Below, piece by piece: positions 1 through 7,947 of a stretch of DNA of 64,000 bases. The notes below the pieces were generated by a model. It saw nothing but the letters and a program-made list of their open reading frames with translations. It was not told where the DNA came from and made no database searches. This stretch comes from JBATTK01 sp049670505 (lineage in GTDB: Bacteria; Bacteroidota; Bacteroidia; Flavobacteriales; Flavobacteriaceae). Position 1 is the first letter of the stretch, and each line of letters opens with the position of its first letter. Location: contig JBATTK010000013.1 of NCBI GenBank assembly GCA_049670505.1, positions 1-64,000 of the forward strand. Reading direction: 5' to 3'. Position numbers and translations under genes: made by a program.

Positions 1-2
1 AT

Positions 3-455
3 TTTATCCTATCCGTTGAAATCGTAATAATTGCGTTGAGCGCAGTGACAAAGGAGCCCATTCTGTCACAGATCCTAGTAGTTTCGTTGATTGCCATAGT
101 GGCCACCGTGGGAGTTTATGGTATTGTGGCCCTAATTGTTAGAATGGATGAATTTGGTGCAAAACTTATTGAGATGGGCAATAAAAAGGACAGTTTCCTA
201 AAGATTATTGGAAATCTGTTGGTACAAGCATTGCCCAAGGTCATTAGGAGTTTGTCTTTTATTGGAACTATTGCCCTTATATTGGTCGCCGGGGGAATCT
301 TTGCCCATAATATTGATTTCCTGCACTATTTTTTACCGCAACTCCCTTCCATTATCAGGGAATTCATTGTAGGCCTACTGGTGGCAGTGATTACCGTGAC
401 GGTCGTAGGCTTGGTCAAAAGGATTTGGAAAAATTGGAAAAATAGAACTCCATAG
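3..455 (+). CDS. DUF808 (YedI-like) membrane protein, 3' part only
   Basis: The reading frame is open from the first bases of the window, so this is the C-terminal part (about 150 residues) of a longer gene that starts upstream. A TTG at 36 is in frame but the residues before it (FILSVEIVIIAL) continue the same membrane segment, so it is not the start. The visible part has three or four hydrophobic helices and the pattern typical of DUF808/YedI inner-membrane proteins (VGVYGIVALIVRMDEFGAKL, then SFIGTIALILVAGGIFAHNI). The function of the family is unknown. I am fairly sure of the family and have no evidence on role. Confidence 0.75.
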   Translation, partial: FILSVEIVIIALSAVTKEPILSQILVVSLIAIVATVGVYGIVALIVRMDEFGAKLIEMGNKKDSFLKIIGNLLVQALPKVIRSLSFIGTIALILVAGGIFAHNIDFLHYFLPQLPSIIREFIVGLLVAVITVTVVGLVKRIWKNWKNRTP

Positions 456-536
456 TAGCACATTGGGTAATCGCATTTTTTTCATAACCTAAGGGTTTAT
501 TGCTTGGGCAATCAAACGAAATGTGACAAACTTGTT

Positions 537-544
537 TATATTTG
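537..544 (+). promoter_or_regulatory. Bacteroidota -7 box for tRNA-Leu
   Basis: TATATTTG matches the TAnnTTTG box recognised by the Bacteroidota primary sigma factor, and it lies about 30 bases before the tRNA. No clear TTG -33 element is seen at the usual spacing. Confidence 0.5.
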
Positions 545-573
545 CGCTCGGAGTTTTAAAGACGCTATGGTAT

Positions 574-657
574 ACCCGGATGCTGGAACTGGTAGACAGG
601 CATGGTTGAGGGCCATGTGTCCATTAGGGCGTGTGGGTTCGATTCCCATTCCGGGTA
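574..657 (+). tRNA. tRNA-Leu (anticodon GAG)
   Basis: A class II tRNA folds by hand. The acceptor stem is ACCCGGA/TCCGGGT with discriminator A at 657. The D arm has CTG/CAG around AACTGGTAGA. The anticodon stem is CATGG/CCATG with loop TTGAGGG, giving anticodon GAG (reads CUC/CUU). There is a long variable arm, and the T arm has the loop TTCGATT. The long variable arm and the GG-TAGA D loop fit leucine tRNA. The 3' CCA is not encoded (genome reads A-CAA). It stands alone and is followed at once by a terminator. Confidence 0.93.
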
Positions 658-659
658 CA

Positions 660-686
660 AAAACCGCTAATTTAGCGGTTTTTTTA
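660..686 (+). terminator. intrinsic terminator of tRNA-Leu
   Basis: Stem AACCGCTA (662-669) / TAGCGGTT (673-680) with a 3-nt loop, followed by a run of T to 685. Confidence 0.85.
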
Positions 687-742
687 TGTTCAAATATCTA
701 ACTACTTTAGACTATCCGATCATTTGATAGTCGGGATGGATT

Positions 743-1993
743 ATGAGTAAGAACGTTATTGTTATCGGAGGGGGAATCGTGGGTCTGAGTTGCGCCTATT
801 ATTTGCTAAAAGAGGGCCACCAAGTTACGGTAATCGATAAATCCAACATGGATAAGGGAGCATCCTATGTAAATGCCGGTTATTTGACCCCCAGCCATAT
901 TATTCCCTTGGCCGCGCCCGGTATGATGGCCAAAGGCATCAAATGGATGCTCAATAGTAGTAGCCCTTTTTATATGAAACCCCGCCTGGATATGGATTTT
1001 CTTAAATGGGCTTGGTATTTCAATGTATCGGCTACCAAAGCCCATGTGGAAAAGGCCATTCCTCTGATAAAGGACATCAACCTTTTGAGCAAGGAACTTT
1101 ATTCCGATATGCACGAATCTGGCCACATGGGCGATTTTCAATTAGAAAAGAAGGGGCTTTTGATGCTTTATAAGACCGAAAAAGAGGGGAAACATGAAAA
1201 AGAAGTAGCGCTCCGTGCCAAGGATGAAGGTCTGGAAGTACGGGAACTAAATCTAAAGGAACTCCATAAACTACAGCCCGGTCTGAACCGTGAAATTAAG
1301 GGAGCGGTGCATTATGAATGCGATGCCCATACCTCTCCCCATGAAATTATGGGAAGCCTAATAAAGTATTTAATGGCACAAGGTGTTCTTTTGAAAGCCA
1401 ACGAGGAGGTATTGAACTTTAACCTGAACAAAAAAAGTATTTCTGCCGTGATTACCAATAGCCAAAGCTATACTGCGGACGAGGTGGTATTGGCATCCGG
1501 TTCATGGAGTCAGGCCATAGCTAAAAAATTGAACCTTAAACTCAATGTGCAACCAGGCAAGGGGTATCGTATCAATGTGGAAAGAAAAACACCTGTACGA
1601 TTGCCCGCGGTTTTAATGGAGGCCAAGGTAGCCGTTACCCCAATGAAAGGCTTTACCCGATTTGCAGGAACCATGGAGTTATCGGGCATCAACCATAAAA
1701 TAAGAAAAGAAAGGGTACTGGCTATTGCCAAAGCGGCAGGCAATTATTATGAAGGCCTTGAAATTACGCCCAAAGAACTGGCAGATGCCCAATGCGGGCT
1801 TAGGCCTGTCTCACCGGATGGGTTGCCCTATATAGGCCGTACCTCTAAATATACGAATCTCACTATTGCCACTGGCCATGCTATGATGGGATGGAGTTTG
1901 GGCCCGGCTACGGGAAAGTTGGTATCTGAAATTATTTCGGATAGCAAACTGTCCATGCCCATAGACGGATTTCATCCTGAAAGAAGATTTTAG
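743..1993 (+). CDS. FAD-dependent amino-acid dehydrogenase (DadA-like)
   Basis: A 416-residue flavoprotein. The N terminus carries the dinucleotide-binding GGGIVGLSCAYYL signature (residues 8-20) with an acidic residue about 20 residues later (VIDKS), and the C terminus has the DAO-type FAD closure around GLRPVSPDGLPYIGRT and TGHAMMGWSLGPATGK. This layout fits the small subunit of D-amino-acid dehydrogenase and related DAO-family enzymes that oxidise amino or imino acids to keto acids and pass electrons to the respiratory chain. In Bacteroidota such genes often sit with hydroxyproline or proline catabolism, but no partner is present here, so the substrate is open. It stands alone and converges with the DUF1080 gene one base later. 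Confidence 0.8.
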   Translation: MSKNVIVIGGGIVGLSCAYYLLKEGHQVTVIDKSNMDKGASYVNAGYLTPSHIIPLAAPGMMAKGIKWMLNSSSPFYMKPRLDMDFLKWAWYFNVSATKAHVEKAIPLIKDINLLSKELYSDMHESGHMGDFQLEKKGLLMLYKTEKEGKHEKEVALRAKDEGLEVRELNLKELHKLQPGLNREIKGAVHYECDAHTSPHEIMGSLIKYLMAQGVLLKANEEVLNFNLNKKSISAVITNSQSYTADEVVLASGSWSQAIAKKLNLKLNVQPGKGYRINVERKTPVRLPAVLMEAKVAVTPMKGFTRFAGTMELSGINHKIRKERVLAIAKAAGNYYEGLEITPKELADAQCGLRPVSPDGLPYIGRTSKYTNLTIATGHAMMGWSLGPATGKLVSEIISDSKLSMPIDGFHPERRF

Positions 1994-1994
1994 A

Positions 1995-2711
1995 TCATAG
2001 GCGTCTTACCTTTACATTTTTGAACCATACCCCCGCCCCGTGATCCTGTAAGGCCAAATAGCCCTTGTTGGACTTGCCATAGTCCGGATAATCTTTCCAT
2101 TTACCGCTATTCCTTTTGGCCATCCAATCTTCGGTAAACTTATCGAATTCAACAATTTTTTCTCCATTTAACCAGTGCTCAACTTTTCCCATATTAAAAA
2201 TGATCCTGCTCGTATTCCAAGCTCCTACAGGTTTCAAAGATTTTTTCTCATTGGCCGTATGCATAGCGTAATTGGCGCCTGCACTGTTCCAGTCCTCCAC
2301 GGGCTCCGGAAAGCCTACATCATCTAAAATCTGATATTCGGGCCCTGTTTGATAGGGTGAATGGTACATGGTATCTTCTACCACATGGTAAAAGATACCG
2401 CTATTGCCCGCCGGACTTATCTTCCATTCCAAACGCAACTCAAAATTGTCATACTGTTCCTTGGAAATAATATCTCCCCCCATATCCCCTGCTTCCCCAA
2501 AACATTCTATTACCCCATCCTCAATGGCCCAATTGCCCGGTAGGGAATCCATATTATAGCCCCGCCATTTACTTGCATCCATTAAGGAAATCCATTCATT
2601 TTCAACTATTTCGATTTCCTCGGATATAACGGTCTCCGTTTTCTCTTTCTTTTCTTGCTTACATGCCATAAGGCATAAAAAAAAGCCTGCACCTATTAAA
2701 AATCTTACCAT
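1995..2711 (-). CDS. DUF1080 (3-keto-disaccharide hydrolase family) lipoprotein
   Basis: A 238-residue lipoprotein; the signal peptide ends in LMAC (Cys17). The mature domain is the DUF1080 jelly roll, with typical landmarks W-x-I-E-D-G-V-I near residue 65, the GGDIISKEQYDNFELRLEWK strand and the NSGIFYHV segment. DUF1080 proteins of Bacteroidota include enzymes that cleave 3-keto-glycosides, and many are secreted and paired with an oxidoreductase. Here the oxidoreductase lies immediately upstream (4 bases apart, same strand), so the two are almost certainly one operon. The actual sugar is not visible. It could also only bind sugar. Confidence 0.82.
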   Translation of the reverse strand: MVRFLIGAGFFLCLMACKQEKKEKTETVISEEIEIVENEWISLMDASKWRGYNMDSLPGNWAIEDGVIECFGEAGDMGGDIISKEQYDNFELRLEWKISPAGNSGIFYHVVEDTMYHSPYQTGPEYQILDDVGFPEPVEDWNSAGANYAMHTANEKKSLKPVGAWNTSRIIFNMGKVEHWLNGEKIVEFDKFTEDWMAKRNSGKWKDYPDYGKSNKGYLALQDHGAGVWFKNVKVRRL

Positions 2712-2715
2712 CGCT

Positions 2716-4080
2716 TTAAATTTTTTTCATTTTTATGGGATCCCACTTCACTGCAGCATCCTGAAAATAGCTGTCATTACAGGCCAAAGCGGGGGCTGCG
2801 GCCCTATATCCGAATACGGCATCCTCAATAACCGGTTTTCCCCCTCTTATGGCATTGAACCAATTGGAAAAATGATCAAAATGTGCACCCATATAACCTT
2901 CCTCCGCGGCAAATACAATTTCTTCCTGCGGCAGCATTTGTTTACGGGTAGCGTTAGTTCCTTTTTTTGCCGATTTGGCCGCTAGGAAAGGGTCGTCATC
3001 AAATTGTTCAGTGTTCCTACGAAGTATCAATTTGTCCCATTGTACGTCCATGGATCCTTCGCTCCCAACAATTCTTAAATAGGTGGTCCCAGAGGTACCA
3101 TCTACAAAATTGCAACGTAGTGAAAGGTTAAAGGCCGGATGTTGTTCCGTATCGGGATAATCAAAAACGCCTAAAAGTACATCGGGTACTTCCCTGCCAT
3201 CTTTCCAGTACCGCAATCCGCCCGAGGAATAAATCTGGTTGGGGCCATAAGATTTTGTAATAAAATGTAAGCTTGAGAACAAGTGTACAAATAGATCTCC
3301 GGACATCCCGGTGCCATAGTCCTTATAATTTCGCCATCTAAAAAAACGAGTGGCATCAAAGGATATTTTTTTATTGCTACCTAGAAAAGTATCCCAATCT
3401 ACCGTCTTGGGGGATGCATCGCCGGGAATCGTATATTGCCAAGCTCCCGTAGGACTTCTTCTGGCCCAAAATCCTTCGGCATAATTAATTTTACCGATAG
3501 CCCCCTGTGCCAATAATTCCCGTGCTTTTTCATTTCCCAAGGAGGAGAGTCCTTGACTGCCCACCTGAAATACCATTCCGGTTTCCTTTTGGGCCTTAAT
3601 GACGTCATGGCCTTCGTCCAACGAGTGTACCATCGGCTTTTCACAATACACATGTTTTCCGGCGCGCATGGCATCTATGGAAATTTGTCTGTGCCAATGA
3701 TCGGGTGTTCCTATAATAACGGCGTCGACATCTTTTTTTGCCAAAACTTCCTTATAATCCTTTGTTACATAAATATCATTCCCCCACTTTTCCTTGGCCT
3801 TTTGCAAATGTCCATCATAAAGGTCACAAACGGCAACCAGCTTTACTCCATCGTGCTTCAATGCGGTATAGGTGTCCTGGAAACCCATACCCCCGGCACC
3901 GATCAAAGCAATTTGAAGAGTATCGTTCGCCGTATATCCTTTTCTAGACAGGTAAATGGTTTCTTCTGCCTTTTTCGCGGAAACAATAGCCGGGGAAACA
4001 GCTATTGCAAGACTTCCGGTCCCAAGGTTTTTTAAGAACTGTTTCCTACTTTGCTTCATGTTTTTTATCATTTTTGGCAT
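2716..4080 (-). CDS. Gfo/Idh/MocA-family oxidoreductase with Tat-type signal
   Basis: A 454-residue NAD(P)-dependent oxidoreductase. It opens with a twin-arginine-like leader (SRKQFLKNLGTGSLA), then a Rossmann fold with IALIGAGGMG near residue 57 and the EKP motif (CEKPMVHS) that places the catalytic lysine in this family. The start is either 4080 or, more likely for a Tat leader, the ATG at 4059 (MKQSRKQF). Exported members of this family oxidise sugar hydroxyls, often at C3. With the DUF1080 hydrolase directly downstream it probably makes 3-keto-glycosides that the partner splits. The leader has R-K rather than R-R, a variant common in Bacteroidota of this family. Confidence 0.85.
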   Translation of the reverse strand: MPKMIKNMKQSRKQFLKNLGTGSLAIAVSPAIVSAKKAEETIYLSRKGYTANDTLQIALIGAGGMGFQDTYTALKHDGVKLVAVCDLYDGHLQKAKEKWGNDIYVTKDYKEVLAKKDVDAVIIGTPDHWHRQISIDAMRAGKHVYCEKPMVHSLDEGHDVIKAQKETGMVFQVGSQGLSSLGNEKARELLAQGAIGKINYAEGFWARRSPTGAWQYTIPGDASPKTVDWDTFLGSNKKISFDATRFFRWRNYKDYGTGMSGDLFVHLFSSLHFITKSYGPNQIYSSGGLRYWKDGREVPDVLLGVFDYPDTEQHPAFNLSLRCNFVDGTSGTTYLRIVGSEGSMDVQWDKLILRRNTEQFDDDPFLAAKSAKKGTNATRKQMLPQEEIVFAAEEGYMGAHFDHFSNWFNAIRGGKPVIEDAVFGYRAAAPALACNDSYFQDAAVKWDPIKMKKI

Positions 4081-4221
4081 ATGTAGTTGGTTCCCTTAAA
4101 TATATCAATTAATCCGGCATTTTTTTTATTTTCTTCAATTCCTATCGGACAGAAAAAGAAAAAAGATATTTTTTCAGTAAAATTTAACGCCCTGTTTTTT
4201 CCGTTAATCGGTTTTTAATTG

Positions 4222-4236
4222 TAGATTTGTTTAACC
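4222..4236 (+). promoter_or_regulatory. putative promoter/operator of the carotenoid regulator
   Basis: TAGATTTG (4222-4229) fits the TAnnTTTG -7 box, and overlaps TTGTTTAACC (4227-4236), a candidate operator core by position only. The start codon at 4242 is 12 bases after the box, so the leader would be very short. No good -33 TTG is visible. Confidence 0.35.
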
Positions 4237-4241
4237 TATTC

Positions 4242-5150
4242 ATGAAAAAATTGAACAACGTAAAGAAGTTTTTTAGTATAAGAGATTTGGAAAACTTATC
4301 TGGAATAAAGGCCCATACCATACGAATTTGGGAGAAAAGATACAATTTATTATCGCCGGAAAGAACTTCAACAAACATCAGGACCTATAGTCTGGGTAGC
4401 CTTCAGAAACTGTTGAACGTTACGCTTCTATACAATAACGGTAATAAAATTTCCAAAATTGCCAAGATACCTGAAGCGGATATTCCCCTTATGGTAAGGG
4501 AAATAGTAGCTAAGCACAGTATTAAAAATCATGCTATAAATGCATTTAAACTTGCGATGATCAATTTTGATCAAACCTTGTTTTTTAACACCTATAACAG
4601 TCTCCTCTCCGATCGATCGTTCAGGGATATTTTTAAAGAGGTGTTCATACCCTTATTGAACGAATTGGGTCTTTTATGGCAAACGGATACCATTAGTCCT
4701 TCCCATGAACACTTTATTACCGGTCTTATTAAACAAAAGATAATTATAAATACCGAAAAACTACAAATTCTAGAACCTACCAAAAAAGATAAAACTTTTG
4801 TGCTTTTCCTTCCTGAAAACGAAATTCATGAAATTGGCCTTTTATTCCTAAATTATGAAATTATCCTTAGAGGCTACAAATCTATTTATTTGGGACAGAC
4901 CGTTCCCATAGATAGTCTTAAAGATCTTCTGAAGTACTATAATCGTCTTTACTTCCTTTCCTATTTCACCGTTCAACCTTCAAAGGATAGGATAGACAAA
5001 TACATCAAGGAATTCAATAAAAGTATTAATGGGGATGGTAATTTTAAGCTTTGGATACTAGGGCATCAGATACAATACCTAACCCAAGATACGCTGCCTC
5101 CTTCCATAAAAACCTTTAATTCCATTGAACAGCTGATCGACGAACTCTAA
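4242..5150 (+). CDS. MerR-family, B12-binding (CarH/LitR-type) regulator of carotenoid genes
   Basis: A two-part regulator of 302 residues from the ATG at 4242 (a TTG at 4227 is in frame but lies in the presumed promoter). Residues 9-45 form a MerR winged helix-turn-helix (FSIRDLENLSGIKAHTIRIW, then EKRY). The C-terminal half looks like the cobalamin-binding module. A helix bundle carries W146 followed nine residues later by E156-H157, the W-x9-EH signature of adenosylcobalamin photoreceptors. The Rossmann part has E194-x-H196-x-x-G199, the ExHxxG motif whose His ligates cobalt. CarH proteins repress carotenoid genes in the dark and let go in light. It lies 34 bases before crtI, on the same strand. 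Confidence 0.85.
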   Translation: MKKLNNVKKFFSIRDLENLSGIKAHTIRIWEKRYNLLSPERTSTNIRTYSLGSLQKLLNVTLLYNNGNKISKIAKIPEADIPLMVREIVAKHSIKNHAINAFKLAMINFDQTLFFNTYNSLLSDRSFRDIFKEVFIPLLNELGLLWQTDTISPSHEHFITGLIKQKIIINTEKLQILEPTKKDKTFVLFLPENEIHEIGLLFLNYEIILRGYKSIYLGQTVPIDSLKDLLKYYNRLYFLSYFTVQPSKDRIDKYIKEFNKSINGDGNFKLWILGHQIQYLTQDTLPPSIKTFNSIEQLIDEL

Positions 5151-5184
5151 AACGGCTTTGTTAGTCTTATAATTCTACCAAGAT

Positions 5185-6648
5185 ATGGGTAAAAAAGCTA
5201 TTATTATTGGCTCTGGGTTTTCTTCCTTATCGGCTTCCTGTTATCTGGCAAAGCAAGGATTCAAGGTGTCGGTATATGAAAAAAACAGTGCTACGGGCGG
5301 TAGGGCCGGACAACTAAAAAAAGAGGGTTTTACCTTCGATATTGGGCCAAGTTGGTACTGGATGCCGGATATATTCGAGAAGTTTTTCGGGGATTTTGGC
5401 AAGCACACATCGGACTATTATCATTTGGACAAATTAAGTCCAGCCTATAAGATTTTCTTTGCCGATGATGTCATTACCATAGGTGACACTATGGATAAGA
5501 TCTGTGCTGAATTTGAACGAATAGAACAAGGAAGTTCCGTTCATCTTAGAAAATTTATTGCAAAGGCTCAGGAGAATTATGAGATTGCAATTAATAAAAT
5601 AGTCCTAAGGCCCGGCATTTCACCGTTTGAACTGGTAACCAAAGAAACCATACTTAGGGTAGACCAATTTTTTAAGACCATTAGCTCTGAGGTCCGTAAG
5701 AAGTTTAAAAATCCAAAATTAATTTCAACTTTGGAATTCCCCGTGTTGTTCTTAGGGGCAAAACCAAGCAATACGCCTTCCTTTTATAGTTTTATGAACT
5801 TTGCCGATTTTGGATTGGGTACCTGGCATCCCCAAGGCGGTATGTATGAAATTATAAAGGCCATGCACAAGCTAGCGGAAGAACTAGGGGTCAAAATCCA
5901 TACCAATAGTCCTATAGAAAAAATTATCGTGGAGAACGGGAGAGCCGTTGGTGTTCACTGTAACGGCATTCAAATTGATGCCGATGTAGTATTGAGCGGT
6001 GCGGACTATCACCATTCCGAAACCTTGCTGGACGAAAAACATCGCCAATATTCGGAGACCTATTGGGCAAAAAAAACCTTTGCCCCTTCTTCGTTATTGT
6101 TTTATATAGGTTTCAATACCAAATTGCAACATATTGAGCATCACAATCTATTTTTTGATACGGATTTTGAAAAACATGCCCAAGAAATATACGATGATCC
6201 AAAATGGCCGGAAAATCCTCTTTTTTATGCGAACTTTCCATCCATTACGGATCCAAGTATGGCCCCAATGGATTGCGAGACCGGTTTTTTCTTGATACCT
6301 ATAGCCCCTGGACTGGAAGACAGTCCGAAATTAAGGGATACATATTTTAATACTATTCTTAAAAGATTCTATGAAAGAACGGGGCAAGATGTAAGAAATA
6401 ATATTATATTTAAAGAGTCCTTCTGTGTAAATGATTTTATTGAACAGTACAACTCCTATAAAGGAAACGCGTACGGTATGGCCAACACCTTATCGCAAAC
6501 TGCATTTCTTAGGCCTAAATTAAAAAGTAAAAAGGTAGAAAACCTTTTCTTTACCGGACAACTTACCGTCCCGGGCCCTGGAGTTCCTCCCTCACTTATT
6601 TCTGGAAAATTGGTGTCGGATTTAATTGTAAAAAACATTAATACGTAA
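5185..6648 (+). CDS. crtI: phytoene desaturase CrtI
   Basis: A 487-residue FAD enzyme of the CrtI class, which turns phytoene into lycopene by four desaturations at the membrane. The N terminus has the FAD-binding GSGFSSLSASCYL and the GGRAGQ segment followed by FDIGPSWYWMPD. The C terminus has the CrtI closing motif FFTGQLTVPGPGVPPSLISGK. Length is normal. It is the first enzyme gene of a tight operon: crtB starts 3 bases after its stop. A second paralog lies at 7948; this copy is assigned CrtI because it is paired with crtB and has the usual GPSWYWMPD region, but the split of roles is inference. Confidence 0.9.
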   Translation: MGKKAIIIGSGFSSLSASCYLAKQGFKVSVYEKNSATGGRAGQLKKEGFTFDIGPSWYWMPDIFEKFFGDFGKHTSDYYHLDKLSPAYKIFFADDVITIGDTMDKICAEFERIEQGSSVHLRKFIAKAQENYEIAINKIVLRPGISPFELVTKETILRVDQFFKTISSEVRKKFKNPKLISTLEFPVLFLGAKPSNTPSFYSFMNFADFGLGTWHPQGGMYEIIKAMHKLAEELGVKIHTNSPIEKIIVENGRAVGVHCNGIQIDADVVLSGADYHHSETLLDEKHRQYSETYWAKKTFAPSSLLFYIGFNTKLQHIEHHNLFFDTDFEKHAQEIYDDPKWPENPLFYANFPSITDPSMAPMDCETGFFLIPIAPGLEDSPKLRDTYFNTILKRFYERTGQDVRNNIIFKESFCVNDFIEQYNSYKGNAYGMANTLSQTAFLRPKLKSKKVENLFFTGQLTVPGPGVPPSLISGKLVSDLIVKNINT

Positions 6649-6651
6649 GAG

Positions 6652-7491
6652 ATGAAAGCTATTTTTGATGCCGTTTCCTATAACTGTAGCAGAATTGTTA
6701 CGGAATCATACAGTACTTCCTTTGCCTTAGCGACCAAAATGCTAGATTCCTCCATCAGAAGGGATATATACAACATCTATGGTTTTGTGCGCTTCGCAGA
6801 TGAAATTGTAGACACTTTTCACGACTATGACAAGGAAAGGCTATTCAATAAATTTGAAAAGGACCTAGAGCTGGCACTGGAACAAAAAATTAGCCTGAAC
6901 CCTATCTTAAATGCATTTCAGCACAGCTATCATAAATATCAAATACCACATCATTTGGTCGCCTCCTTTATGAAAAGCATGCGGATGGACCTTGTTAAAA
7001 CCAACTATAGAACAGAAGAGGAATACCGGGAATATATCTATGGTTCGGCGGATGTGGTGGGACTCATGTGCTTAAAAGTGTTTGTAATGGGAGATGATAA
7101 AAAATATGAAGAACTTAAGGATGCGGCCATGGCTTTGGGGTCCGCCTTTCAAAAAGTAAATTTCTTACGCGACCTTAAGGCCGATTTTGAAGATCTGAAC
7201 CGAACCTATTTCCCCAACACCAACCTAAGGGAATTGGACGAGGCTTCCAAGGCCCGTATCGTAAATGAAATAAAAGCCGATTTTGAAAAGGGGTATTCCG
7301 GTATCGTGGCGTTGCCCAATGAAGCCAAGTTTGGTGTATATACTGCATATAAGTATTATTCCAAACTCTTGCAAAAACTACAGAACACCCCCCCATTGGA
7401 AATCAAGAATGCTCGCATTAGGGTTCCCAATTATCAGAAATTCGGACTCTTGGCCAAAGCATATGTGAACTATAAACTACAGTTGGTATAA
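6652..7491 (+). CDS. crtB: phytoene synthase CrtB
   Basis: A 279-residue squalene/phytoene synthase that joins two geranylgeranyl diphosphates. The first Asp-rich motif is D50-EIV-D54 (in RFADEIVDTF), and the second is around residues 174-182 (FLRDLKADFED). Both are intact. The SYSTSFALA segment near residue 20 is also typical. It is placed between crtI and crtZ with gaps of 3 and 1 bases, so it must be translated from the same mRNA. No geranylgeranyl diphosphate synthase gene (crtE) is in the window, so the precursor comes from elsewhere. Confidence 0.94.
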   Translation: MKAIFDAVSYNCSRIVTESYSTSFALATKMLDSSIRRDIYNIYGFVRFADEIVDTFHDYDKERLFNKFEKDLELALEQKISLNPILNAFQHSYHKYQIPHHLVASFMKSMRMDLVKTNYRTEEEYREYIYGSADVVGLMCLKVFVMGDDKKYEELKDAAMALGSAFQKVNFLRDLKADFEDLNRTYFPNTNLRELDEASKARIVNEIKADFEKGYSGIVALPNEAKFGVYTAYKYYSKLLQKLQNTPPLEIKNARIRVPNYQKFGLLAKAYVNYKLQLV

Positions 7492-7492
7492 A

Positions 7493-7942
7493 ATGAAAAT
7501 TTTTCTTTGGATTGTTATATTTCTCGGTGTTTTTTCCATCATGGAATGTATGGCGTGGTTTACCCATAAGTATATTATGCATGGTTTTCTTTGGAAACTA
7601 CATAAGGATCATCATAAAAAAGATCATGGCTCCTGGTTTGAGCGTAACGATGCCTTTTTTCTTTTCTATGCAGTGGTAAGCATGTCTTTTCTAATGATAG
7701 CGGACAATACGGATTTTTGGTATGGTTGGCCGTTGGGATTTGGTATTATGGCCTACGGGGCTGCATATTTTACCGTACATGACATCTTTATACATCAGCG
7801 TTTTAAACTATTCAGAAATGCCAACAATTGGTATGCCAAAGGTGTAAGGAGGGCGCATAAGATACATCACAAGCATTTGGGGAAAAAAGACGGTGAGTGC
7901 TTTGGGATGTTGTTCGTACCTTTTAAATACTTTAAGCGCTGA
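7493..7942 (+). CDS. crtZ: beta-carotene hydroxylase CrtZ
   Basis: A 149-residue membrane di-iron hydroxylase of the fatty-acid-hydroxylase superfamily. The histidine clusters are all present: HKYIMH near residue 25, HKDHHKKDH near 37, HDIFIH near 100, and HKIHHKH near 124. Four hydrophobic segments surround them. CrtZ adds the 3-hydroxyl to beta-ionone rings, which implies that a cyclase exists in this organism even though none is seen here. The start is one base past the crtB stop. Identity is firm; the exact substrate (bicyclic or monocyclic carotene) is not. Confidence 0.93.
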   Translation: MKIFLWIVIFLGVFSIMECMAWFTHKYIMHGFLWKLHKDHHKKDHGSWFERNDAFFLFYAVVSMSFLMIADNTDFWYGWPLGFGIMAYGAAYFTVHDIFIHQRFKLFRNANNWYAKGVRRAHKIHHKHLGKKDGECFGMLFVPFKYFKR

Positions 7943-7947
7943 ACAAC

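Noticed and set aside
504..701. Open frame across the tRNA region
   Set aside because: It overlaps tRNA-Leu and its terminator and has no protein-like features.
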